Source: Wyeomyia smithii
Taxonomy: Eukaryota; Arthropoda; Insecta; Diptera; Culicidae
Length of the DNA: 64,000 nucleotides
Assembly (NCBI RefSeq): GCF_029784165.1
Contig: NC_073694.1
Location: 168,296,118 to 168,360,117 of the forward strand
Reading direction: 5' to 3'
Part shown: one piece after another, positions 46,630 through 57,544 of the stretch
Layout of the letters: every line of letters begins with the position of its first letter
How positions within the stretch are numbered: position 1 is the stretch's first letter
The notes under the pieces: generated by a model
What the model saw: the letters and a program-made list of their open reading frames with translations, nothing else
The model's database searches: none
Told to the model about the DNA's origin: nothing
Position numbers and translations under genes: made by a program

Positions 46630-46692
46630 ACAAACAATACTATCTGTAGTCAACTTAAACTAGAAGATCTAACTAATATTGATGAACGTTAA

Positions 46693-47733
46693 TTAACTTA
46701 TATCGAGAAAATATATTTAGAGTACCATAATCAAATTAACAAAATATCTCCTCTTGAAAAATTACCGTCAGTTTATCAGAACATAGCAGTAGAAAGCACC
46801 TTAGGAAATATTACAAGTACAAAAAAGAATTTAAATCAATTTCAATTGAAACAAGCCACTCTATGCGCTATGCATGGAAAATACAAAAATAGACCAAAAA
46901 TATTCACTGATGCATCAAAAGATAAAAATATTTGTGGAGTAGGTGTTTTCAATGAATACGCGAACACTAGGATCAGTCGACGATTAGAAATAGAAACATG
47001 CATAACAACAGCTGAGTTGATCGCTATAGATTTGGCTCTCGATGATATCCATGGAAGGGAAATCCAGAATGCTGTGATCTATACCGATTCAAAATCAGCT
47101 TGCGTCATCATTAACAATGTCATTGAAAACAAATACGGAAGTAAATTAGTAGTTGGTATGATAAAAAAAGCTTTTTACTGGGGTGTTACAATTCAGTGGA
47201 TACCTAGCCATATAGATCTCAGAGGAAATGATATAGCAGATGCGTTAGCGAAAAATGGTTTAGATGAGACACACTCACTACAAAATAGTATTCTTTTGAA
47301 AGACGCTATTTTAAATATCAAAAAACAGGTTAACATAGAGGCGAATTTGTGGTATCGTGATTATGCTGAAACTAAAGGAAAAGGAATTAAATTTTATAAA
47401 TTTCAATCATCCATAACAGAGAAACCATGGTTCCACAACAGGGGCCTAACGAACTACGAAACACGACTTCTGAATAGACTTATTTCTGGACATGATTATT
47501 CGAAATTTTGGCGTGCCAAAATGAAATTAGAAAATAACGAGAACTGCGAAACATGCCAGGAAATAGAAAATTCAGAACACACTATATTATTCTGTAAGAA
47601 ATTTGATAATATTCGAATTAAATATTCTTTTAACAAAAAGTTTAATACATTAATTGAGCTACTCGAGACACGAAATGTAAATACATTTAAAGAAGTTGTC
47701 AAATTTCTTAAGGAAACAAAAATTGATATTTAA
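46693..47733 (+). pseudogene. Non-LTR retrotransposon RNase H domain, cut off from ORF2 by two stops
   Basis: In the same frame as ORF2, but beyond TAA codons at 46627 and 46690. RNase H motifs are intact: IFTDASKD (Asp), TTAELIAIDLAL (Glu), IYTDSKSAC (Asp), QWIPSHIDLRGNDIADALAK (His and Asp). A C-terminal zinc-knuckle-like CETCQEIENSEHTILFCKKF follows, common in I- and Jockey-related elements. As it has no ATG until inside the region, it can be translated only by readthrough or reinitiation, or not at all. Confidence 0.8.
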
Positions 47734-47929
47734 ACCATATATACCTTATATATTTTTGCTTTCAAAGTTTGCATACTGCCTTAATCTCCTTTCCTCTCTC
47801 TTTCACAGGTTGTACATGGAGTACTACGAGCGTTGCTAAAAATCACAGGGCAATATAGTCTTAGTCACTCAGCCCTACCATCGAGTTGTCAACAGGGACA
47901 GCTCAAATAGAAGAGAAGAAGAAGAAGAA
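47734..47929 (+). other. 3' UTR and GAA tail of the non-LTR element
   Basis: Non-coding. It ends with a run of GAA units (about 47910-47929) in place of poly(A), directly before the second copy of the target-site duplication. Confidence 0.8.
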
Positions 47930-47941
47930 GGGATGAAACTT

Positions 47942-48599
47942 AACTAGATTTCGCATCGTTTGCCATCAAAAACACAAAAATGCAAAATTTTGAGTTGTGC
48001 CAGTGTTGCACGAAGCCGACGATGTGTATTAGTTTTGAAGGAACGAGAGTTAATTGCTTTGACACATGCAAATTAGAAACAAAAATAACTTTTCTATGCT
48101 AACCTTATTGCATACACCTGGTTTCATATTTCTCTGCTCTTCCAAATAGTTCTGCTGTTTTCTTTTTTCCACGGGATCATCCCATTTCTTATATCCATTT
48201 TTGTTCATTACTTTGACGAATATTCACAATTTCGCACGTTAAATCTTCTGTACACCCGACGTCCCGGCGTCTGTTGATAAGTTGCGAATTTTAAAAATAA
48301 CACTTTCAAACAGCTGTTCTTGTTCAGCTTCATTCTCAGACGATAGATGTCGTGGCACGAACCTTCTCGGGTTCCAGTTGGATTTTTCTTCTCACTGTTC
48401 ATTCTTATCGCGCAGAAACGTCAAACTACACTGATGGCAAATGAGAAAATACATTCTCACCTCACCCACCACCCCACTCAGTTGAAATGAGAAACCAACG
48501 TGAGTCTTCGGTCTGACAATAGCATCAGTAGAACAGCACATCTGCGACGACGGACGGTAGGGCAAAAGCAACAGCAACACAGCGCGGCGACTTCAATCA
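47942..48599. other. Right flank of the non-LTR insertion and upstream DNA of the BTB gene
   Basis: The first ~90 bp belong to the older inverted-repeat target (TTTTGAGTTGTGCC at 47988-48001). The rest has no recognised coding sequence. Confidence 0.35.
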
Positions 48600-49780
48600 A
48601 TAGCAGACCAGAACTAGCGGGACTCGGTTGAGTCGGTCGGGTGCGGAAACTGGAAACACTCGTTCATTGCGTATGCTGCTCGCTCTGCTGCATATGTGTG
48701 TGTAGATTGTTTACCCCAGAAAGTCACTAGTATCTAGTCCCTTCCGTCGGAAGCAACAACAGCCAAGTGAATCCGTACTATTGTGCAATAGAAATTGTGT
48801 GTGCCGTGCTAATCCCGAAGCAAAACCTGCTGTTGTGTGAAACAAAAGTTGTGACCTCAAATAGTCAATCCTCGAATCCTCTTCGAGACGGCGTGTTGTT
48901 TTTCTGTGCGCTTATTGGGAGGAAAATCAATGCACTATCGTTTTTTCTAACACACGAAAATGGCGTCGCGGCGTCCGCGCGGATTTTGTTCTTCCACTGT
49001 TGCTGTTGCTGACCCGGACTTAGAACAGGCGTTTGACGGGCAGCATTAGTAAACGGGACCAACCAAAAATCAAAAAGCTTCTACAGACATTTTGGTTCTG
49101 GAAGTTGCCCGTAGACAACGTGAGTCCCAATATGCTTCGCTCTTCCCCCTGGGGGGAAGTAATTGAATGGAGGCGATACAAAAATCGATAATTTTGTGTG
49201 CTCGTTTCGCAATCGCCTCCACCTCGAAAAACACTACATCGTGTATAGAGTAGAGGGCGATGTGCCAAGGGATCTTTGAACTTTCGGGTGCTCGTTTGAC
49301 CTCATGCCGAGCGAAGAACAGCGATAGCGGTGTTGTGTTGCCTGCTGTACTTATGCGCTGTACTATGACAGTATCGTCACAAAAGTGTAATTCGGTTATA
49401 GGTTAGAGACGATAGGGGGAGAACGATTGCAGTTGTATAGGGTCCTTCATCGATTCAACCCATCAGCAATAATCGCCCTGTAGCGCAGTGGGTGTAAGGT
49501 GGAAGCGACTGAGCGGGGAGTGGGAAGATATCGATTTTTTGTTCGCTTGCATGTATTAACTCGTTGACCACAGGGGCGAGAAGAGCCCTCGTGACTAATC
49601 GGAACCTGTGCCGTGTATCTGTATTGTTATTATTTTTTTGCTTCTAGTGTCGATGTGAGCGAGCAAGTATACGCAACACACGAATCAAAACCAAAGTTGT
49701 CCTTCAAGAGTCTCAAGTAGCTCAAGGTAGTTCGCTTTTGGAAAGCAGATTAGTGCTTAGGAAGATACAAGACGACGACG
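48600..49780 (+). promoter_or_regulatory. Probable promoter and 5' UTR of the BTB-Psq gene
   Basis: A clearly GC-richer stretch than its surroundings, leading straight to the initiating ATG at 49781. It carries many short upstream ATGs and no long in-frame coding sequence. The transcription start cannot be fixed by eye; a TATA box is not evident. 5' UTR introns are possible. Confidence 0.4.
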
Positions 49781-49858
49781 ATGAGTTCCGGACAGTCCCA
49801 GCAATTTTGCGTACGATGGAACAGTCACCTTGGCAGCATTGGGGCAGCGTTTCCACAG
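49781..49858 (+). CDS. BTB/POZ-Psq transcription factor, first coding exon
   Basis: ATG 49781 opens MSSGQSQQFCVRWNSHLG and runs to FPQ, then the GTAAGT donor at 49859. 'QQFC-RWN-H' is the standard start of Drosophila-type ttk-group BTB proteins. The exon ends on a whole codon and joins in frame to the exon at 59667 (LLAGQRFVDVTLACEG), giving an uninterrupted BTB start. The overlapping open frame beginning at 49738 is a different frame and not used. Confidence 0.88.
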
Positions 49859-50828
49859 GTAAGTTCACTAAAAACTCTATAGAAAATCTCTGTGGATGGA
49901 ATCGTGCTAGTGATTCTGTGCAAGCAGCGAAGGGTACCTCATTCTGATCGTTCTACACCGTGCACCCCTTATCAGCTACAGTTGTGGACGAAAGAATGCA
50001 CACAAACACAAAGTGTACTAGTTAAGAGTTTCGTTTGTTTGTAGGGGTTCCCGTTCCGATTGTATTACACAACGACATAGGGCGCACGAAAATGTAGGAA
50101 AGAAGGGTCCCAAAGATTTAAATACCCTCCGCAGAGCCGTTCGGTTGTCTCTCGCTCCGTGTTATCCCGTGAGCCAATAAGTCCCTTCGCATATGGCACC
50201 ACATCGAATGATAATAGTGCCGTATGCTGTCCTGGGTAGAAGCAGAGCGGGTGGGAAGAGAGCAAGCACGATGCCTGCCAACAATGTCAGTGCTGCTAGA
50301 CTGCAAGACGCACAATCGGTTGTGATTTTTTTGTCATGCTTTTTATGATTACGCAAAATGGTACGGGCATGGTATTCGTGATTGAAACTGAGGATGAAAT
50401 TTTACCAAGAATTTACAAATCTGAAAAAAGGGTTAGAGACAATGACGTGTTTTCGCTTTTTATCTGTTTTTTTTTTTCAAGATATTTTATTTTATTTTCA
50501 GTGTTATTTACTTTATTTCAACTGATTTTAGTTCAAACTATGAACCAGATTTTTTTATAGCAATTCAGGACCCTAAGCATGAATTACATATTTTATATTA
50601 ATCCAAAATACATATTGATATTATGAAACATTTCAGAGATTAATCGTTTGAAGTAGTTACCGTACATTAAGCCATATTAAGTTTAATGCCGATAAAAGAT
50701 TGAAAATTTTATGGGAAATAACTTTACCGAAGACAGAATAAACCTATCTCTAATCCTAAAAAAGTTATCGCGATTTACTACATTGCAAAAGTTTAACAAA
50801 GTTTATTTAGAATAACCAACAATAATAA
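49859..50828. other. BTB gene intron 1, first part
   Basis: AT-rich with no exon visible; small open frames only. Confidence 0.35.
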
Positions 50829-51109
50829 CACTGGTCGATAAAAGCGAAAAGAAAATTACCCCCAAGCGAAAAAAAGCGGTTCCAAAATGATTAGAGTTTT
50901 TTAACTATTCCTACGAATTTTGGTATGCAGAAGTGCGTCAGAAGGCCGCATAGTAATTGTTCGCCGGGTTCGTTGCTTCTCGCTTACGGGAAAAATCATT
51001 TAAGTTTCTGAAAAAGTTATTCCTAATAGGGGCACAAAAATTCACACGAATGGTGAAAAGCTAAAATCATTCTTTTTTTCAGTTTGAGCGTAACCTGTAT
51101 TTACTAATG
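50829..51109 (-). mobile_element. MITE with CACTGGT termini and TAA duplication, copy 2
   Basis: 281 bp, in reverse orientation relative to copy 1 (1576-1854). It begins CACTGGTCGATAAAAG; the far end is the inverse of CATTAGTAAATACAGG. TAA flanks both sides (50826-50828, 51110-51112), the complement of TTA at copy 1, confirming family and target preference. Confidence 0.72.
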
Positions 51110-52801
51110 TAATCAAATCAATTTTAATCATAAGCTGTGAATTAGGGTAATAAGTAACTATCTTTTGCGATGAATATTTGATGAATATCTTGCTTTTTAC
51201 CACTTTACCACTTTGTATGGATCGATAACGGCGCCGCACAGTGCAACGTACCATGGACAAAAATCAAAAAAGTGGATTTCTCATTGAACCAACTCTATAT
51301 GCTGATATGTTTTTTACATGTTTGAGACATACTGTAATGATATTATCAACCTCGTAAGTTCACCCATACGATTATGAAACGCATCTACTGTGAAGTGGTT
51401 TCAACTATCCAAGAGACACGTTATTTTTCAAAAAATTTCTTAGTTTTCAAATCAATTTTTCAATTTACTCTATATCTTTTCAAGTTAAAACCCAAATGGC
51501 AACGGTAGAGACATGTAACTACTACATTTTAAATGTTACTATTGAGACATAACGTAGCGCGTTTGGTTGTTAAAGGCTTCTTGGTCATGCTTCTTTATGC
51601 TTAGAGAAAAAAGACACTTTGATTTAAGATCGATCGTCAAAAAAGTACCCCGAATCACTTCTCCGAATTTCACTTTTTGCCCTTATTTGGATTATCCTTC
51701 AAACTTTGGAAGTGATTGCCATTGCTCAAGTTTGCTCTTTCAACCGGAATTCGCGTTTTCGAATGATACCTCTAAAACCAAGAGTTAGTCATTTATCGTA
51801 CATCTGACCCTTATTTTCAGGTATATGTGTAAAACACATAAAAGATTCCTGGATTAATGATGTCTAAATGATTTGCAGCAGTAAACCGGATATAAACATT
51901 ATTAAAAAGGAAATAAATGAAAACAATAATGAATACTAAATGTGATGGCGTTTAGGTCACTATTTTATCGCTCAAAAATTATTTGAATATGCTTTTCAAG
52001 CCTGTTATCTCGAAATGGATAATATTCTTGAAAAATTATCATTTTATGCTTCTGTACAAAAAATGGCGTTTGAGACATTTTTGCGATTACGTATTTGATA
52101 TCCGCCAATTATGCAAATAGTAGCTTTCATCGATAGTAAACATATTTTGTGATACACCAATTGAAAACAAGTACTAGAATGGCTGTTTTACTTTTTGTTC
52201 CTCGTTCCCATACATTCTGTGCGCCGGCCACGTCGTTAGGGTAGGAAACGATGTTGTAAGAAAGGAGGTGTAACAGTCGCTGTTGTCGGAGACCAAGTTC
52301 ACCTTTGCATTTCCACGACTGCGACGGAAAGGCAGGGTTTTATCACCGTAGTATGTGACTGAGTCGAACAATGAGTATCGTTTTCGTCAGATCTGCGGGC
52401 CTATACGAGCCATACGCGCGAATACAATTCAGCACCAGAAACCGATCACGCCTATTCTCTCTTTGTTTTCGATGCGAGTGTTGCTTGTTAAAAAACAGAC
52501 AAACAGACGTGCCACTCCGAACAAAATTCTAAGAAAATTATGGTTCCTACTCACTTGTACGTAATTTGCAGCCTTTCTACTGTTTTGGCAGCACGGTGTG
52601 CGTCAACTGATTTTAAAGGAAAAAGCACATCAGCGCCACCACCGCTGCGACGGGAGTATTCCGCTAAACTGAATCTCATTTGAATCGACCGCTATTTTGA
52701 TCCACGAAAATAAATTTCTTGGTACGTCTGTTTGTCTGTGGTAAGACGTCCGAAAAATACTGATAGGGGCTGATAGGTTATTCTTAAAGAAAACAAAGTT
52801 A
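51110..52801. other. Intronic DNA, mostly unrecognised
   Basis: A segment at about 52480-52790 shares pieces (GAAATACTGATAGG-like, GTGTTGCTTGTT-like) with 54645-54720, hinting at another repeat family. No coding sequence. Confidence 0.3.
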
Positions 52802-53133
52802 TAGACCATTTTACGTAACGTTTCTGCACTCAATTCATGAATGAAATTTTGACAGAAAGCTCGGAACCGCTGACATAACCAAGAGGATGGCAGCCCTATC
52901 TGAACTCTACTCGTTTGACAGTAGGCAACATATCGGGGCTTTATTTAAAAATAAAGCCCAGAGGCAGGCGCCCAGCAAAAGTTCCATATACTTATCACTT
53001 TAGTCGGGAAGACTCTTCACTCATTCAACATAGAAGGGGATAGCATGTTGCCATCCCCCTGGACATAACGCACGTAAAAGCAGCATCAATATCAGCAGGA
53101 TCCGTGTCACCTGTCAGTTCGTAAAATTGTCTA
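52802..53133 (-). mobile_element. MITE of the TAGACCATTTTACG family, copy with a nested insert
   Basis: It has TAGACCATTTTACGTAAC at the left and the inverse of TAGACAATTTTACGAACTG at the right. Read in reverse it matches the 130-bp copy at 54836-54965, except for an extra ~190 bp (about 52878-53066) that itself has inverted GGGATGGCAAC-like ends. TA at each end suggests a Tc1/mariner-type target. Confidence 0.55.
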
Positions 53134-53793
53134 TAGCAGGGGGGATTTACTGCTGTCACATGCATATATGTGTGCGTTATCAATTCTGGACCATGAAGTT
53201 TGTTGGTCCATGACGTTTGATAGATTACCTGTGTGGCAATGAAACTTCATCACTTTTAGCCAAATACAGGTTGCTGCCACAAAATTTCACTACGCAACGC
53301 ATTAATAATAAAAGTTTTTCGCGATTTCTCGAGTTTTATTAGAAAAGAACGTTACAATTCTACTAAATTTAGCTTCGATCAAAACGACAAAAACCAAAAC
53401 AACCGGACGCCTTGTTGCCAAATATGTTGGTTACGGTTACACGATATTTAACAGATAGATTCAGGGGGGATCTATCTGTCAAACATCATGTAACCACCAT
53501 ATTCGGCAACATGGCGTTTGTTTTGGTTTTTGTTCTGTTTGGTCATGAAATTGATCGGTGCGAAATATTATAGAATTGGAACATTTTTTTATCAAAACTC
53601 GAGAACCGCGAAAAACTTTAATGAATTTGTTGTGTAGTGACTTTTTCCCCCATTATTGTTCCTAGTTACAAACATCGCGGACCAACAAACGTCATGGACC
53701 AAAGTTGATCTGCGATAACGCACACATATATGAAATTTGACAGCAGTGAATCCCCTCTGGATAGATTCTCCCTGGTCTATAGACCTTTTTACG
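53119..53793. repeat. Long near-palindrome (foldback), ~670 bp
   Basis: The left half (from CGTAAAATTGTCTATAG) aligns with the reverse complement of the right half (CGTAAAAAGGTCTATAG). Shared inner blocks include ATATATGTGTGCGTTATC, AAAGTTTTTCGCG, CAAAAACCAAAACAA and GTTGCC-AATATG-TGGTTAC. The centre is near 53465, with ACAGATAGAT facing ATCTATCTGT and a loop of only about ten bases. The left arm has a ~60-bp extra piece near 53220-53290. No coding sequence. Confidence 0.85.
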
Positions 53794-54425
53794 TACGAAT
53801 GTGTTAGTGCCATTAGTTGAGGAAAGTATTTACAAATAGCTGTTTTGTTTGCAATGCTATGTTTTTAGTAGCTGGACAAATATTCAGTTGAACACTCACT
53901 ATGTGTTTTAAACTTGTTTCTGAATAAATGTTTTCATTCGTGATCGGAAATCGGAAGAAGCTGCTGAACAAAATCGACCAAAAATGGTAAAAAGTGATAA
54001 AAGTCGAAGCAACGAGATGCGATGATTTACAGTTTGGAGGAAACAAGAGCAACTTTACACGGGTTTACACGTTTACTAGTGTGCGTAGGTGAAAAGTCAC
54101 TTATCTCTATAGGAATCTAGGAAAAAATATTTTTTTTTGGCAGGAAGTGTTGCCAGGTAGATTATCTTTGTACTAAGAAACCAAATTTGCGTTTTTCGAC
54201 AAATCACGCGTAATTTTTCAACAGGACCTAAGTAACAATGAGAGATTATCTCCTCTCTCACTTTGTTTCGTTAATTACGTCGTCATTTTAAATATTTTAC
54301 AAGCTTTCTTCCCCTTAATCGAGAGATTGTAATACTGTCTTGCTTACTATGCATTAAGTGTTATGAAATATGGAAAATATAACATAGTTATTGATCAAAG
54401 AGAAAGTAAACAAAGAGAGTCTCTC
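53794..54425. other. Intronic DNA, nothing recognised
   Basis: AT-rich; no open frame with a known domain. Confidence 0.3.
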
Positions 54426-54470
54426 AATGTTAGATAGGTCCTTTTGAAATGTTAGATAGGTCCTTTTGAA
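54425..54470. repeat. Exact tandem duplication of 22-23 bp
   Basis: ATGTTAGATAGGTCCTTTTG followed by AA occurs twice back to back. Simple local duplication; no function implied. Confidence 0.8.
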
Positions 54471-54835
54471 AAACTACGCGAGAAATGTAGCCATTTTCAT
54501 TTTTAATTTGATAATTTCATCGTATTTCTCGAAAAATTTTACGTAAGAAACACTTATTACCCGGGCCAATCTCGAGATATAACATTTTTACGAAAATAGT
54601 TGTAAATTTCGTAATTATTTTTTTACAATTTATAAACATCAGACGCCCGAGAAATACTGATAGGTGATTTTTGAAGAAAACAAACCAAGGACCAAAAACG
54701 AAGCAACACCCGCAACTAACAGACATATCAAACACTGGTAAGAAGTGTTATGGTGAATAGTACCCGATACACTCTCAGGTGAGGAGTTTATAGCTAAGAC
54801 CTATCGGTCCATAAAGCAGAAAATATTTTATCCAA

Positions 54836-54965
54836 TAGACCATTTTACGAACTGACTGACAAGTGTCACGGAATCTGCTGATGTTGCTTTTACGTGCGTT
54901 ATGTCAGTGATTCAGCGCTTCCTGTTCGTTCATGATTGAGTTGGGACGTCACGTAAAATGGTCTA
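54836..54965. mobile_element. MITE, 130 bp, TAGACCATTTTACG inverted ends
   Basis: It starts TAGACCATTTTACG and ends CGTAAAATGGTCTA, an exact inversion. The interior (GATGTTGCTTTTACGTGCGT) is shared with the longer copy at 52802-53133 and a diverged copy near 7895-7965. Non-coding. Confidence 0.8.
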
Positions 54966-55619
54966 TACACCTCATTAGTTCACCAAGGTCTAAGTCTACG
55001 GGCCTGCGATAAAATCTGCGAGTCTCCGGATGAACGCGGATTTTCTGCGGACCACTAAATTATTATTATTGCGATCGTCATTTCACGTGCACATGCTTAG
55101 TTAGTTAGTCATGAAGAGTCGCGTACTTTTAAGATAGAGCAATTCAATTTATAAATATTTTCATGCCTTTTTGGCGAGCAATTGAATCGTATGTTGTCAT
55201 ATGATTACCAAGTCAATACCTAGAAACTGCTACGAATATATTTATTACTGCAAGGTGCTCCCTTACTTTTTCCTGGTGCTAGACACCCTGTGGTTGCATG
55301 ATTGAACCATCAAAAAAATCAGTGAAATGATAAATCAATGAATAATTGTCCAGTTTGATTTACTGATTTCAAAGGGACTTTGACCCGAAAAACGGTCATT
55401 CGTTTCGGGTTATTCTGTGATCTATCGTTCATTCAAGCAGTTGTTCAAAATGTCAAATTTATCACCAAATGGAAGAAGTCTTCCGGCGATTGTGTACTGT
55501 ACCTGAATACTGGTTCAACAAACACAAAAAAATCAGCATTTACAAAAATTTAATTAAATCATATCAATAAATCACTGAATCGAAAGTAAATGTTGGGGTT
55601 GGCAACACTGCCCCCTAAA
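54966..55619. other. Intronic DNA, possible diverged MITE
   Basis: TCAGTGAAATGATAAATCAA near 55318 and a roughly inverted ATCAATAAATCACTGAAT near 55563 could be decayed inverted ends. Not firm enough to call. Confidence 0.3.
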
Positions 55620-56110
55620 CGTGGCTGTTTCCGAGGGTTCGTGCTGTATGTGGGCCATACTGGTGCAGCGGCGCACGCGGCAGCAGCGGTGGCGGTCTTC
55701 GATAGCGAGAAGATTTGCCCTCCGCATCAATGAAACGAATTAGAAGGGGTTTCGGCTGTGGCGGAAGGGGATGATGCGGTGTTGCTGTAGCCCGCTAGTT
55801 AGCATCACTGTGGCAGCTCCGGTTTTTTTACGTGTTGGCCGAGCGCAGTTGTGTAGCAAACTGAGGGTCGTGATGACAATCTTGATGTTGATGATGATGA
55901 TGTCGGTGACGAAGATGCGATGATAGTCAGGTTCAGCTTGAGGGCGTTGAGGGACAAACGATCGGTGTGATTGTGTTGAACATTCACCGAGGATGGTGAC
56001 TTACGTGTATACAAATCGTCGCATTATGATGGGTGTAGGAAAAACGGGTCTGTATTCGTGGGTATCTGGTATGGGCTGATAATGCTTATGAGCTCTAGCG
56101 TGAGGGTCGC
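55620..56110. other. GC-rich island inside BTB intron 1
   Basis: Base composition rises sharply (GCAGCGGCGCACGCGGCAGC near 55665) relative to the AT-rich intron. GATGATGATG and CGCAG runs are present. On the minus strand a GTAAGT donor occurs at 55998-56003, so an antisense or alternative exon is possible. No convincing protein is encoded. Confidence 0.35.
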
Positions 56111-57544
56111 GGGAAACTTCCACTGGGTATTACATTTCCGTCTAATAGATTATTTTGATGCAGTCTTAAATGAAATTATTAGGTTTATTAGCACGGATTG
56201 AAACACTTGCAGAAAAAACGTTACACAAATATCGATGTGACCTTGTTTTTTTTAATTGATACATTAACGTGCACAATTTACAAGTGTTAAGTAGAATCCA
56301 TCCTAAGCGTATTGCCGTCCTATGTTTACGTTTTGTACGTGTCACCTAAGAACATCCCACACGTGCGCTAGTGGCCATCATGGCTATGCGAAGCTCCATC
56401 ATTCAAGTTGGTCTAGAAATGAAGCATCACTTATCGTATACCTCCGAGTGTGACATTATACACAAGCGCACACACAGACACACAGTACCTCAAACTGATA
56501 CCCGAAGGGAGGCCTTATTGTGGATTTCGTAAAGGATAGACCTGTAATCGGCACTCTATATACCCTTTGGTTTGCTTAGCGAGGGCGTTAGTACGTGACA
56601 TATCGGTTGCTAAATGGAGAAGCGTGTCTTTCCGGCCAGCTCTCCGCGATAAAATAAGTTCACAGCTATAGTACACATGTGTATTAATCGAAGAGGAAGG
56701 GAACCGAGTTTGTTTTATTAGCACGAGTCGTAGGAAGTCTTACAACTTCCTGTTTTAGACTTCCCTGGTCATTGGCACGGTTTCTTGTTCTTGCTGTTGT
56801 GGATTGATTTTTACCAGAAGTTTCCTGGAGAAATCCATTTAGTACATGCTTTGATGGTGTGGGTTTTGTTCATTTCAAAAATGTCAGGTATTAGATTACC
56901 ATATATAAATTTCTGGTTTATAAAAGTGGTTATGCTACCAGAAAACAAAATTCGAAGTGACAAAAAAATCGTCACAAACCGGTGTTTGATTTCAAAATTT
57001 CATATTTCAGTCATTTCGAAATCGATGTCAAAACTGTGGATACCATTTAAAGCGACATGATTTTCATTATAGTAAAAAAGGTGATAAACATTTTGAAGAT
57101 GTAAGTTCTCTGGTTCTCAACCACTTCTGTCTATACACCTACAATTTTACCATAAAAAGAGTGGCAATCATTGACCAAAAGCTGCCAGTCGTCGCTATTG
57201 TTTAGCGTAGGTTTCATTTTTCTTAAAATTTGTGCTATCCGATGATACTGGATGCTAACACATACTCTGGATCGAAATTTTGAGAAAATTTTGGAATTAT
57301 GAGGAATTATTGAAAGTCGCCCAGTTAACATGGACGGAATAAGTCGACTTCAAATGTAATTTGTTCGTGTGCAGGATAAAATTCATTATCTCTCAGCTGG
57401 TCTTCAGTAAAGTGACCCAGATAGTTAGAGCTCAAACGCAGGATACCAATTAAGCTGTCGGAGGGGGATGTTTTGATTTTAGTGATTCTTTCTGTGAGCG
57501 ACGATGGTTGTTCTACATTTACGAGCGAAAGCCTACTGTGACGC
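56111..57544. other. Intronic DNA, nothing recognised
   Basis: Open frames of up to 91 codons have no family resemblance. It ends at the RTE remnant. Confidence 0.3.

Larger units (their letters stand above)
42535..47929 (+). mobile_element. Full-length I-type non-LTR retrotransposon, 5.4 kb
   Basis: A perfect 12-bp duplication GGGATGAAACTT flanks it (42523-42534 and 47930-47941). It starts CATTCGGTTTTTTCCCG, has a ~200-bp 5' UTR, ORF1 (zinc knuckles), ORF2 (APE endonuclease, RT) with an RNase H region, a 3' UTR and an A/G-rich (GAA)n tail, as in the I superfamily (I, Loa, Ingi types). RNase H after RT supports that placement. Coding regions are long and open, so the insertion is fairly young, but two TAA codons and a changed RT motif make autonomy doubtful. 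Confidence 0.9.

Noticed and set aside
49738..49947. Longer frame overlapping the BTB first exon
   Set aside because: Different frame from the QQFCVRWN start, and it reads past the GTAAGT donor into the intron.
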